Source: Candidatus Omnitrophota bacterium (GTDB taxonomy: Bacteria; Omnitrophota; Koll11; Gygaellales; Profunditerraquicolaceae). Taken from it: a stretch of DNA of 6,432 nt. A program made the translations under genes and the position numbers. The stretch is taken from the NCBI GenBank assembly GCA_028717765.1, contig JAQUNE010000086.1:1-6432 (forward strand), given 5' to 3'. Position 1 is the first letter of the stretch; each line of letters opens with the position of its first letter. Below the pieces are notes generated by a model that worked only from the letters and a program-made list of their open reading frames with translations, was not told the origin of the DNA and did no database searches. Positions 1 through 4,969 of the stretch are shown here, piece by piece.

Positions 1-576
1 TTCTATCTTAAGTTTTCCTTCAGCAAACAACGAAATAGCCTGCGGATAAAGCTTGTGTTCTAATTTATGGATCTTAGCCTCCAGGGATTCTAAGGTATCA
101 TCCTCTTCTATCCCTACCGTAGCCTGTAAAATTATCGGGCCATGATCCATTTTTTCATCGACAAAATGCACGGTTACCCCAGTAACCTTTTGCCCGTAAT
201 CAAAAGCATCCTTAATCGCGTGCCCCCCCTTAAAAGCGGGCAAAAGAGCCGGATGAATATTTAAGATGCGGTCCTTGAACCTGGAGACGAACTCCGGGCT
301 TAATATACGCATAAAACCTGCCATAATTACCAAGTCAATTTTATTTTCTTCCAGATACTGGATAATCTTATTCTCAAAATCACCCTTTGTCGCAAAGTCA
401 GCACTTTTTACTAAAATTGTTTTTACCCCCGCGCGTTTGGCACGGCTAAGCACACCAGCACCGGCAGTATCGCAAACTAATAAACTTAAATTTGCCTTAA
501 TCTTGCCCTTCTTTACTGCCCGGGCGATTGCGCTAAAATTACTTCCCCTACCTGATGCGAAAACCGCAATATTCAT
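1..576 (-). CDS. purN: Phosphoribosylglycinamide formyltransferase (GAR transformylase), C-terminal end cut by window edge
   Basis: Transfers a formyl group from 10-formyltetrahydrofolate to GAR in the third step of de novo purine synthesis; cytosolic. Translating the minus strand from the ATG at 576-574 gives 192 residues open to the window edge, so the last few residues are missing (family length is about 190-215). The N-terminal MNIAVFASGRGSNF is the phosphate-binding loop typical of PurN. The catalytic Asn and His are in NIHPALLP (about residues 103-110), and the catalytic Asp is in HFVDEKMDHGPIILQ. All three expected catalytic residues are present. The start follows the MFS stop codon by 13 nt, and AGAAAGGAAA lies about 7 nt upstream as its ribosome binding site. 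purN is therefore probably the distal gene of a tRNA-Thr/MFS/purN transcript. Linking purN to an exporter looks like shared transcription rather than shared function. Identification is firm. Confidence 0.96.
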   Translation of the reverse strand, partial: MNIAVFASGRGSNFSAIARAVKKGKIKANLSLLVCDTAGAGVLSRAKRAGVKTILVKSADFATKGDFENKIIQYLEENKIDLVIMAGFMRILSPEFVSRFKDRILNIHPALLPAFKGGHAIKDAFDYGQKVTGVTVHFVDEKMDHGPIILQATVGIEEDDTLESLEAKIHKLEHKLYPQAISLFAEGKLKIE

Positions 577-589
577 TCTTTTTTCCTTT

Positions 590-1843
590 CTATTCTAACC
601 ATGGGATCTTACGGTGATAAACTAAACTCGCAATCCCCACTATTCCAATAATGCCACCTACAATTACTAAGATCGCAACCGGAGCAAACTTCTCCGCGAG
701 AAAGCTACTGATGAACATAAATAAAAGAAATCCCAAATGCATTACTATTTCTAAGGAACTAAAGATTTTCCCCCGCATTTCGCTTTCGCTGGAATTATGA
801 ATGATCGTGTTTGAGGCAATCATAATCGGAGCAATCGTCATCCCTAGGAAAAATGCCAAAAGTGCGGCAATTTTAAAATGGGGATAGCGATGAATAGTCA
901 ATGCGAACACTGTGAGCATTATTCCACTTAAAATAAGTGAAATAAAAATCATCTTATAATGCGAAATACGTTGGCCAAAGCGGCCGTAAAGTAAAGAGCC
1001 CAAAAATAATCCCACCCCAAGGAACATCACCAAAAGCCCTAGATCCTTGGTCACTGAGTTTAGGGTTTTCTGTACAAAAACAATGATTACCACATAGACC
1101 GCTCCCAACGCTGACCATAAAATAAAGGTAATTGCGGCAGTAAACCTGATGTCCTTTTTACGGATAAAATATAAAATCCCTTCTTTAATTTCCGTAAGCA
1201 CCGATTTTCTAATCACCTCGACAATTTCCTTACCGAATTTTTTAAAATTCATCCGCGTGCATGACCTACAGGAAATAAAATATATGCATGCCCCAGAAAC
1301 AAGAAAACTAAAAGCATCCAGATAGAATCCGCCCCTGGCTTTTAACCATTCTACGATAATACCACTAATGCCAAAACCTAAGATTGCCGCAATCATCCCG
1401 GTTGTATTTACCAGGGAATTAGCAATGAGAATGTCCTTCTTATCCACCAAATCCGGGATAATCGATAATTTTGCCGGGACAAAAAAACGGCCGATAGAGA
1501 ATATCACAAAAACAACCAGATATATTGGGATGAGGTTTTTTAGGTTTAAGAAAAAAAATGGGATGGTAAATACTAAAATTGCCCTTAAAAAATCACAGAT
1601 AAACATTGTACGGCGCCTATCCCACCTATCCACATAGGCTCCGGCAAGCGGGCCGATGAGAAATACCGGGATGATCGTAAAGGAAAGGATTTTAGCGATA
1701 TCCAAGGTAGAGGTTCCGGCGCGGGAAGAAATAAAGGCAATTAAGGCCATCTGGTCCAGCCGGTCTCCTACTTGAGAGATGATCTGGCCGACCCAGAGAA
1801 AAAAGAAATTGCGGTTCTTCAGGACCTGCGTAAATTTAGTCAT
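590..1843 (-). CDS. Major facilitator superfamily transporter, MFS_3/DHA3-type putative exporter
   Basis: A 417-residue polytopic inner-membrane protein with about 12 hydrophobic segments, the usual MFS length. It opens with KNRNFFFLWVGQIISQVGD (residues 9-27), the first helix typical of MFS_3/DHA3 carriers such as EntS- or MefA-like proteins. MFS motif A is at residues 68-78 (GAYVDRWDRRR), and a second weaker copy, GSLLYGRFGQR, lies near 282-292 at the start of the C-terminal half. SESEMRGKIFSS (352-363) matches the conserved RGRvfs turn of this family. A charged central loop (about 196-232) separates the two halves. Substrate cannot be read from sequence; proton-driven drug, macrolide or siderophore efflux are family precedents only. 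The ATG lies 7 nt past the 3' end of tRNA-Thr, with no purine-rich ribosome binding site. I keep this start because it gives the family's normal N-terminus; the next Met (residue 32) would delete helix 1. purN follows closely. Confidence 0.9.
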   Translation of the reverse strand: MTKFTQVLKNRNFFFLWVGQIISQVGDRLDQMALIAFISSRAGTSTLDIAKILSFTIIPVFLIGPLAGAYVDRWDRRRTMFICDFLRAILVFTIPFFFLNLKNLIPIYLVVFVIFSIGRFFVPAKLSIIPDLVDKKDILIANSLVNTTGMIAAILGFGISGIIVEWLKARGGFYLDAFSFLVSGACIYFISCRSCTRMNFKKFGKEIVEVIRKSVLTEIKEGILYFIRKKDIRFTAAITFILWSALGAVYVVIIVFVQKTLNSVTKDLGLLVMFLGVGLFLGSLLYGRFGQRISHYKMIFISLILSGIMLTVFALTIHRYPHFKIAALLAFFLGMTIAPIMIASNTIIHNSSESEMRGKIFSSLEIVMHLGFLLFMFISSFLAEKFAPVAILVIVGGIIGIVGIASLVYHRKIPWLE

Positions 1844-1850
1844 ATTAAAG

Positions 1851-1923
1851 AGCCGATGAGTGGAATTGAACCACCGACCCGCGCTTTACGAAAGCGCTGC
1901 TCTACCAACTGAGCTACATCGGC
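1851..1923 (-). tRNA. tRNA-Thr (anticodon CGT)
   Basis: The minus strand folds as a complete 73-nt cloverleaf. The acceptor GCCGATG pairs with CATCGGC and the discriminator is T. The D arm is GCTC/GAGC. The anticodon stem GCGCT/AGCGC encloses loop TTCGTAA, giving anticodon CGT, which reads the Thr codon ACG. The variable loop is GGGTC. The T loop TTCAATT is canonical and sits on stem GGTGG/CCACT (one G-T pair). CCA is not encoded. It has its own strong promoter, with the -10 box ending 12 nt upstream of the mature 5' end, and no terminator before the MFS start 7 nt downstream. It therefore appears to be the first gene of a tRNA-mRNA transcript. Confidence 0.96.
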
Positions 1924-1934
1924 AATTTTGTTTT

Positions 1935-1962
1935 ATTATACCAATTTTCTAGTGATAGTCAA
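1935..1962 (-). promoter_or_regulatory. Sigma70-type promoter for tRNA-Thr-MFS-purN
   Basis: On the minus strand, TTGACT (1962-1957, 5 of 6 consensus) is followed by a 16-nt spacer and a perfect TATAAT (1940-1935). The predicted start point is near 1928, about 5 nt before the mature tRNA-Thr 5' end. No other promoter is evident before MFS, so this one probably drives all three genes. It lies back to back with the csp promoter; the two -35 boxes are 26 nt apart. Confidence 0.8.
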
Positions 1963-1988
1963 TCCAAAGAGTTGGCTTAAAAAATCAG

Positions 1989-2016
1989 TTGACAAAAACG
2001 CAAATTATGATATATT
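1989..2016 (+). promoter_or_regulatory. Sigma70-type promoter for the cold-shock gene
   Basis: A perfect TTGACA (1989-1994), a 16-nt spacer and TATATT (2011-2016, 5 of 6 consensus) predict transcription from about 2023. That leaves an untranslated leader of roughly 170 nt before the csp ATG at 2194. Long structured leaders are well known for cspA-family mRNAs. The box sequences and spacer length mirror the divergent tRNA-Thr promoter. Confidence 0.75.
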
Positions 2017-2042
2017 TAGGACAATTGAACGGATTCAAAAGG

Positions 2043-2092
2043 AGCACAGAGATTAGCACTTTAATACCGTAAAGCTAGAAAATTCCACTCAT
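2043..2092 (+). repeat. tRNA-Thr-like blocks in the csp leader (degenerate inverted copy)
   Basis: Several short blocks on the plus strand match the sense sequence of the neighbouring minus-strand tRNA-Thr gene in the same order. AATTCCACTCAT (2081-2092) is identical over 12 nt to the tRNA T-arm/acceptor segment (1867-1856). CGTAAAGC (2068-2075) is identical to the anticodon loop and 3' stem (1890-1883). AGCACTTT (2055-2062) differs by one base from tRNA AGCGCTTT (1898-1891). AGCACAG (2043-2049) resembles D-arm AGCTCAG. The variable region and 5' T-stem are absent, so no cloverleaf can form. A degenerate inverted duplication is the simplest reading; chance is possible for the shorter blocks but unlikely for the 12-mer. 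Confidence 0.5.
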
Positions 2093-2110
2093 TCGCTTTA
2101 CGGTTTTTTT
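2066..2110 (+). terminator. Intrinsic terminator/attenuator inside the csp leader
   Basis: ACCGTAAAGC (2066-2075) and GCTTTACGGT (2095-2104) form a perfect 10-bp stem around a 19-nt loop. The stem runs into seven T residues (2104-2110). On the plus strand this is a standard Rho-independent terminator placed about 80 nt upstream of the csp start codon, so some transcripts from the csp promoter should stop as an RNA of about 88 nt. The minus strand has no T tract here, so the signal is directional. It may be an attenuator for csp or the end of a separate small RNA. Confidence 0.7.
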
Positions 2111-2132
2111 GTGCCAATTTAGACAATGATTG

Positions 2133-2159
2133 CACCCGGCCTTATCGGATAGGCCGGTG
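2133..2159 (+). repeat. Hairpin repeat copy 1, upstream of csp
   Basis: CCGGCCT (2136-2142) pairs with AGGCCGG (2151-2157) around an 8-nt loop. The whole 27-nt unit matches a second copy at 2411-2437 in 24 positions. It sits between the leader terminator and the csp ribosome binding site, and ends 14 nt before the ribosome binding site begins, so it could affect ribosome access or mRNA stability. Confidence 0.8.
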
Positions 2160-2193
2160 TACATTCGTATGTAAAGGGGGTGAAACGTAACAG

Positions 2194-2394
2194 ATGGCAA
2201 AAGGTAAAGTAAAGTGGTTCAGCAATCAAAAGGGATATGGCTTTATCACGCGTGAAGATGGCAAAGACGTGTTTGTGCATTTTAGCGCAATTAAAGGCGA
2301 TGGCTATAAATCCTTGGCAGAAGGCGACGAAGTCGAATTTGAGGTAACTCAAGGGCCTAAAGGCGAACAAGCTAGCAACGTAACTAAAGCATAA
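2194..2394 (+). CDS. csp: Cold-shock protein (CspA family, single cold-shock domain)
   Basis: A 66-residue protein made of one cold-shock domain, the standard size for CspA/CspB homologues. It binds single-stranded RNA or DNA through a five-strand OB barrel, melts mRNA structure and can act as a transcription antiterminator in the cytoplasm. The sequence shows the family opening [15 protein letters not shown] (residues 4-18), with RNP1 KGYGFI and RNP2 VFVHF (26-30), then the typical GDEVEFEV...[10 protein letters not shown] ending. The start is set by a very strong ribosome binding site, AAGGGGGTGA (2174-2183), matching 9 of 10 bases of the anti-SD complement. It is the only plus-strand gene here and a single-gene unit, with its own promoter and a long leader containing a terminator. 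Matching hairpins flank the gene. Family is certain; which paralogue it is, and whether it responds to cold, cannot be told. Confidence 0.97.
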   Translation: MAKGKVKWFSNQKGYGFITREDGKDVFVHFSAIKGDGYKSLAEGDEVEFEVTQGPKGEQASNVTKA

Positions 2395-2410
2395 GACGAT
2401 TAATCTAAGC

Positions 2411-2437
2411 CACCCGGCCATATCTGATTGGCCGGTG
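2411..2437 (+). repeat. Hairpin repeat copy 2, downstream of csp
   Basis: CCGGCCA (2414-2420) pairs with TGGCCGG (2429-2435) around an 8-nt loop, starting 16 nt after the csp stop codon. Compared with copy 1, the innermost stem pair is swapped (T-A became A-T) and one loop base changed (G to T). The stem is therefore preserved by compensatory change. A second hairpin follows directly. Confidence 0.8.
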
Positions 2438-2454
2438 CGCCGCTTTATGCGGCG
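2438..2454 (+). other. Small GC hairpin in the csp 3' UTR
   Basis: CGCCGC (2438-2443) pairs with GCGGCG (2449-2454) around loop TTTAT. It abuts hairpin repeat copy 2 and is followed on the plus strand by A residues rather than T residues, so alone it is not an intrinsic terminator. It may protect the csp mRNA 3' end. Confidence 0.6.
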
Positions 2455-2457
2455 AAT

Positions 2458-2499
2458 AAAAAACCCCGCTACTGTTTAGTAGGGGGGCTTCTCTTTTCC
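2458..2499. terminator. Bidirectional terminator between csp and the 377-aa gene
   Basis: CCCCGCTACT (2464-2473) pairs with AGTAGGGGGG (2478-2487) around loop GTTT, with a single G-G mismatch. Read on the minus strand, the hairpin runs into six T residues (2463-2458), making a good terminator for the 377-aa gene that ends at 2514. Read on the plus strand, it runs into CTTCTCTTTT, a weaker U-rich tail that may stop csp transcripts. Confidence 0.75.
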
Positions 2500-2513
2500 C
2501 GAAAATATATTAA

Positions 2514-3647
2514 TTACTCTTGCCCGTTATCCATAGTAATTTTAGTTCTAGAATGTGGAAATACATCTGGGTTAGTCACTGGCTTACCATCCTGTCCAAC
2601 TACTGTAAAAGTTGGCAGTTGCAGCGGTGGTTCTTGAGCAGCAGGCTGCCTAGGCGCAGATAACTGTCCGGAATTCGGGTCATATAATTGCAATCCGTTT
2701 TGCGGGGTATACATCCTTATATCTGAGCCCCCTTGGACATTGGTCTGTCCGGTGATTACGGTCCTGCCACCAGCAGGGTTATTAGGATCAACACCTTCCA
2801 CAACTATCATGTTCCTGCGTAAGGTATTACCCACATCTTCTATGGCTTTGTCTAACTTATGATACGGATCAGGGTTAACCGCATCACGAAATTCTGATGT
2901 CATTCTTTCTTGAAAGGTACGAGTATCAGGTAGTGGCACCACTTCTACTGAGGTAACTTTCATTGGCCGCTGTTCAACAGGCGGCAATACACTAAACGTG
3001 TTAGAAGTGTCTGTGCGGCCCCAATTAGCAAGCACATTGACCTCTTTTACTCCGTCTGCCTCCCATTGCCCGCTCCATGTCCCTGTACTCATATCCTGAC
3101 CTGGCTTAACCATGAGTGCTCTGATTTGCAGGCCTTGGTCATTAAGGTTGAGGGCTTGTTCGCTAGGAGCGACTGTTCTATATTCTATATTATCTCCGTT
3201 CCTAACCGCCTCTTGAACCATAAATCTATTTCCATCATTTGCAACATTAACTCCGTCATTTGTGCGGATTAAACGGTATTCCTTATCTTGATTAGAATCA
3301 TATACTTGTACTGCGGCAGTTTGTGCCCCGTCCCTCATCTGCCCCATTACATCTTGCCAGGCTGCCTGAGAACGTACTGTAGGGTCTTCCGTGGTCAAAT
3401 TATTTGTCCTTAAATCGCTACTATTTTGATAGCCCGCAGTATCTATTTGGTGATCGAGATCTGTTGAACGTGTACCTAAACGTTCATCATAAACATTGGA
3501 AATCGGTGGCTCTCCCCAAAACTCTTCTGAATCATCTATTGTTTCCTGATCATCCTGCGCATGAACATAACCTAAACCAGCTAGTTGAAAAACAAACACA
3601 ACAGTAGCAAAAAACATTACACCTTGACCCAAGGTTGACTTTCTCAT
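2514..3647 (-). CDS. Exported protein of unknown function (377 aa)
   Basis: I do not recognise this protein. Residues 1-30 form a signal peptide: positive start MRKS, hydrophobic core MFFATVVFVFQLAGLGY, and a likely cleavage after VHA before QDDQ. The mature part has no cysteine and no further membrane helix, so it should be periplasmic, outer-membrane associated or secreted. It begins very acidic and polar (31-58, ending with EEFWGEPP), then is rich in Asn, Asp, Gln, Thr and Val with short beta-prone stretches (about 112-210). A charged possibly helical piece follows (243-277), and then a Pro/Gln-rich tail (about 325-377). The start is set by GGAGGAG 5 nt upstream of the ATG. The other unknown exported gene lies 142 nt upstream on the same strand, and the gene ends at a strong terminator. 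Structural, adhesion or envelope roles are all possible; none is shown. Confidence 0.85.
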   Translation of the reverse strand: MRKSTLGQGVMFFATVVFVFQLAGLGYVHAQDDQETIDDSEEFWGEPPISNVYDERLGTRSTDLDHQIDTAGYQNSSDLRTNNLTTEDPTVRSQAAWQDVMGQMRDGAQTAAVQVYDSNQDKEYRLIRTNDGVNVANDGNRFMVQEAVRNGDNIEYRTVAPSEQALNLNDQGLQIRALMVKPGQDMSTGTWSGQWEADGVKEVNVLANWGRTDTSNTFSVLPPVEQRPMKVTSVEVVPLPDTRTFQERMTSEFRDAVNPDPYHKLDKAIEDVGNTLRRNMIVVEGVDPNNPAGGRTVITGQTNVQGGSDIRMYTPQNGLQLYDPNSGQLSAPRQPAAQEPPLQLPTFTVVGQDGKPVTNPDVFPHSRTKITMDNGQE

Positions 3648-3715
3648 TTCTTCTCCTCCATTTTTACTGTTTTATAAACTTTTTACTATGTGGCAGATTT
3701 TTCTATTACGTGTTA

Positions 3716-3743
3716 AGTTTAACATCTCCAAGGTTACTTTCAA
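3716..3743 (-). promoter_or_regulatory. Possible promoter for the 377-aa gene
   Basis: On the minus strand TTGAAA (3743-3738) is followed after 16 nt by TAAACT (3721-3716, 4 of 6 consensus), giving a leader of about 60 nt. A lone TATAAA (3676-3671) closer to the gene lacks a good -35 box and is the alternative. No convincing terminator follows the 316-aa gene, so readthrough could also supply transcription. Confidence 0.3.
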
Positions 3744-3789
3744 GGGTAAAATAGGCCGAAAAAGAAAGCGGTTCCAATTGCCTTTTTTA

Positions 3790-4740
3790 CTAAACGCCTC
3801 CAAAACTATCATCTGTGCCGCCTCGGTTAGGTTCTATGACTTCAATCGGAGGCAAAGCTCCGGCTTCAATTGCTTCTTCTACGTTCTTATGTGCTTTATA
3901 AGGAGTTGCGCCTGAAGCTCGTTCTTGATTATATTGATCAATATACGCTTCGCTATTTATACCGCCAAGGTCCTTAAAAATATCCCGATGCAGATCATCC
4001 TCACTTACGCCCGCACCATTTGCCATTTCTTGAAAAAGGGCTTCTCTTTCCTGCTCCTCCCTTGCATTTTGCATCTGCCCTAAAGAACTACCGAGGATCT
4101 TCTGAACATTTTCCATCTTTTCTTCTTCTGTAGGTTGTGGCAGAGCTCCAGACTTAATCGCATTTAACACAGTATTATATGCCTCCTCAGAAGATCTTCC
4201 GGAATTTTGCTCTTGTTTAAATTGGTCAGAATAGATCTCTTCATAATCTGCGTTTCCCGCGGCCTGTCTCTTAAGGACATTCTTATATGTATCATCGAAA
4301 TCATGCCCATACTTCTTAGGATCAAACCCTTTTAAAACCCAATCTGTTTCTGAATCTTCCTTCGGTGGCGGCAAAGCTCCAAATCTGATAGCGTCTAATA
4401 CTGTACCAGTAGCCGCAATTCTCTCTTCATCAGTAGCATATCCTTCATGGCCAATTGCTTCATTCCATGCCTGAAGATAACCTTCATTCTGCGCATTAAA
4501 CCACTCACGAGGAGGAGATTTTAATTCGGGGTTCGCAGTTGCATATTCCGGGTTGCCTATCGACCAATACTCTGCCTCTTCAGGTGCTTCATAATCATAA
4601 TCATCATAATCTGATAGTACCGGATCTGGTTGTACCTCTTCTTCTGCATAGAGATTTCCTAATTTTAATCCAAAGCAAACCAATAACAACATAAGCACAA
4701 ATACAAATCTTTCTAATACTATTCTCCGTGGCTGAGACAT
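3790..4740 (-). CDS. Exported acidic repeat protein of unknown function (316 aa)
   Basis: I do not recognise this as a named family. Residues 1-32 form a signal peptide: basic MSQPRR, hydrophobic FVFVLMLLLVCFGLKL, and probable cleavage after LYA before EEEV. The mature protein is highly acidic at its start (33-60, with a DYDDYDY run). It then carries three copies of a 33-38 residue unit at 88-125, 170-202 and 266-298. Each begins Y-x-x-[QA]-aromatic and ends with V-x-x-AI-x-x-GALP. A fourth degenerate piece may lie at about 140-163 (TYKNVLKRQAAG). Between copies 2 and 3 is a Glu/Gln-rich likely helix (205-240). The only cysteine (Cys22) is inside the signal peptide. The start follows AGGAGGAG by 4 nt. 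It precedes the 377-aa exported gene on the same strand, so the two may act together in the envelope; this is inferred from position and export signals only. Confidence 0.85.
   Translation of the reverse strand: MSQPRRIVLERFVFVLMLLLVCFGLKLGNLYAEEEVQPDPVLSDYDDYDYEAPEEAEYWSIGNPEYATANPELKSPPREWFNAQNEGYLQAWNEAIGHEGYATDEERIAATGTVLDAIRFGALPPPKEDSETDWVLKGFDPKKYGHDFDDTYKNVLKRQAAGNADYEEIYSDQFKQEQNSGRSSEEAYNTVLNAIKSGALPQPTEEEKMENVQKILGSSLGQMQNAREEQEREALFQEMANGAGVSEDDLHRDIFKDLGGINSEAYIDQYNQERASGATPYKAHKNVEEAIEAGALPPIEVIEPNRGGTDDSFGGV
3847..4479 (-). repeat. Three protein repeats ending in GALP within the 316-aa gene
   Basis: Copies are encoded at 4479-4366, 4233-4135 and 3945-3847. Copies 2 and 3 are both 33 residues and share Y, DQ, QE, SG, A, V, AI and GALP at the same positions. 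Copy 1 has about 5 extra residues in the middle but ends VLDAIRFGALPP in register. Spacing between starts is 82 and 96 residues. The nucleotide sequences have diverged, so the repetition is old and held at protein level. Confidence 0.75.
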
Positions 4741-4793
4741 TTTTCTCCTCCTATAATTGCATGTTACATAAAGGATGGCATATTTTGGGATAA

Positions 4794-4822
4794 TTTAAAG
4801 GTGTATTCGAGCGGCTTGTGAA
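4794..4822 (-). promoter_or_regulatory. Possible promoter for the 316-aa gene
   Basis: On the minus strand TTCACA (4822-4817, 5 of 6 consensus) is separated by 17 nt from TTTAAA (4799-4794, 4 of 6). This would start transcription near 4787 with a leader of about 47 nt. It lies just beyond the terminator of the tRNA-Phe unit, where a new promoter is expected. The boxes are only moderate. Confidence 0.35.
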
Positions 4823-4841
4823 AGCGGTTTCTGAATGGGAG

Positions 4842-4877
4842 AAAACAAAAAACACCGTAACTGCACAGCTACGGTGT
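4842..4877 (-). terminator. Intrinsic terminator after tRNA-Phe
   Basis: On the minus strand ACACCGTA (4877-4870) pairs perfectly with TACGGTGT (4859-4852). The stem is followed by TTTTTTGTTTT. It starts about 20 nt beyond the tRNA 3' end and should close the symporter-lipoprotein-pssA-tRNA-Phe transcript, separating it from the 316-aa gene. Confidence 0.88.
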
Positions 4878-4897
4878 AAATTTCTTGAGGTAATTTA

Positions 4898-4969
4898 TGC
4901 CGAGGGAGGGAATCGGACCCCCCACGCCGGCCTTTTCAGGGCCGCGCTCTACCACTGAGCTACCTCGGC
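4898..4969 (-). tRNA. tRNA-Phe (anticodon GAA)
   Basis: The minus strand folds as a 72-nt cloverleaf. The acceptor GCCGAGG pairs with CCTCGGC and the discriminator is A. The D arm is GCTC/GAGC with GG in the loop. The anticodon stem CGGCC/GGCCG holds loop CTGAAAA, giving anticodon GAA. The variable loop is GCGTG and the T stem is GGGGG/CCCTC with one G-T pair. CCA is not encoded. The T loop reads TCCGATT, so position 55 is C in place of the near-universal U. No promoter is visible in the 43 nt after pssA, so it is probably co-transcribed with pssA and ends at the terminator just downstream. Confidence 0.93.

Noticed and set aside
266..598. Plus-strand 110-aa open frame
   Set aside because: It is antisense to purN, whose catalytic motifs are intact on the other strand; no ribosome binding site or family resemblance.
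1368..1637. Plus-strand 89-aa open frame
   Set aside because: Antisense shadow of the MFS transporter gene.
2037..2070. Shine-Dalgarno-like AAAAGGAG in the csp leader as a leader peptide start
   Set aside because: No ATG, GTG or TTG follows at a usable distance with a worthwhile frame; it overlaps the tRNA-like D-arm block.
1989..2193. T-box riboswitch in the csp leader, suggested by tRNA similarity
   Set aside because: No T-box consensus bulge or specifier-loop structure is visible, and the leader resembles tRNA rather than being complementary to it.
2119..2421. Minus-strand 100-aa open frame across csp
   Set aside because: Antisense to the cold-shock gene and spans both flanking hairpins; csp itself is unmistakable.
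2428..2637. Plus-strand 69-aa open frame
   Set aside because: It begins inside the downstream hairpin repeat, runs through the terminator and lies antisense to the 377-aa gene.
3748..3789. Intrinsic terminator after the 316-aa gene
   Set aside because: Only a weak A/T-rich stem with a mismatch and a large loop; no convincing GC stem followed by T residues.
4852..4877. Relationship between the tRNA-Phe terminator and the csp leader terminator, which share ACCGTA
   Set aside because: The shared piece is only 6-7 nt and the loops and flanks differ; coincidence is adequate.
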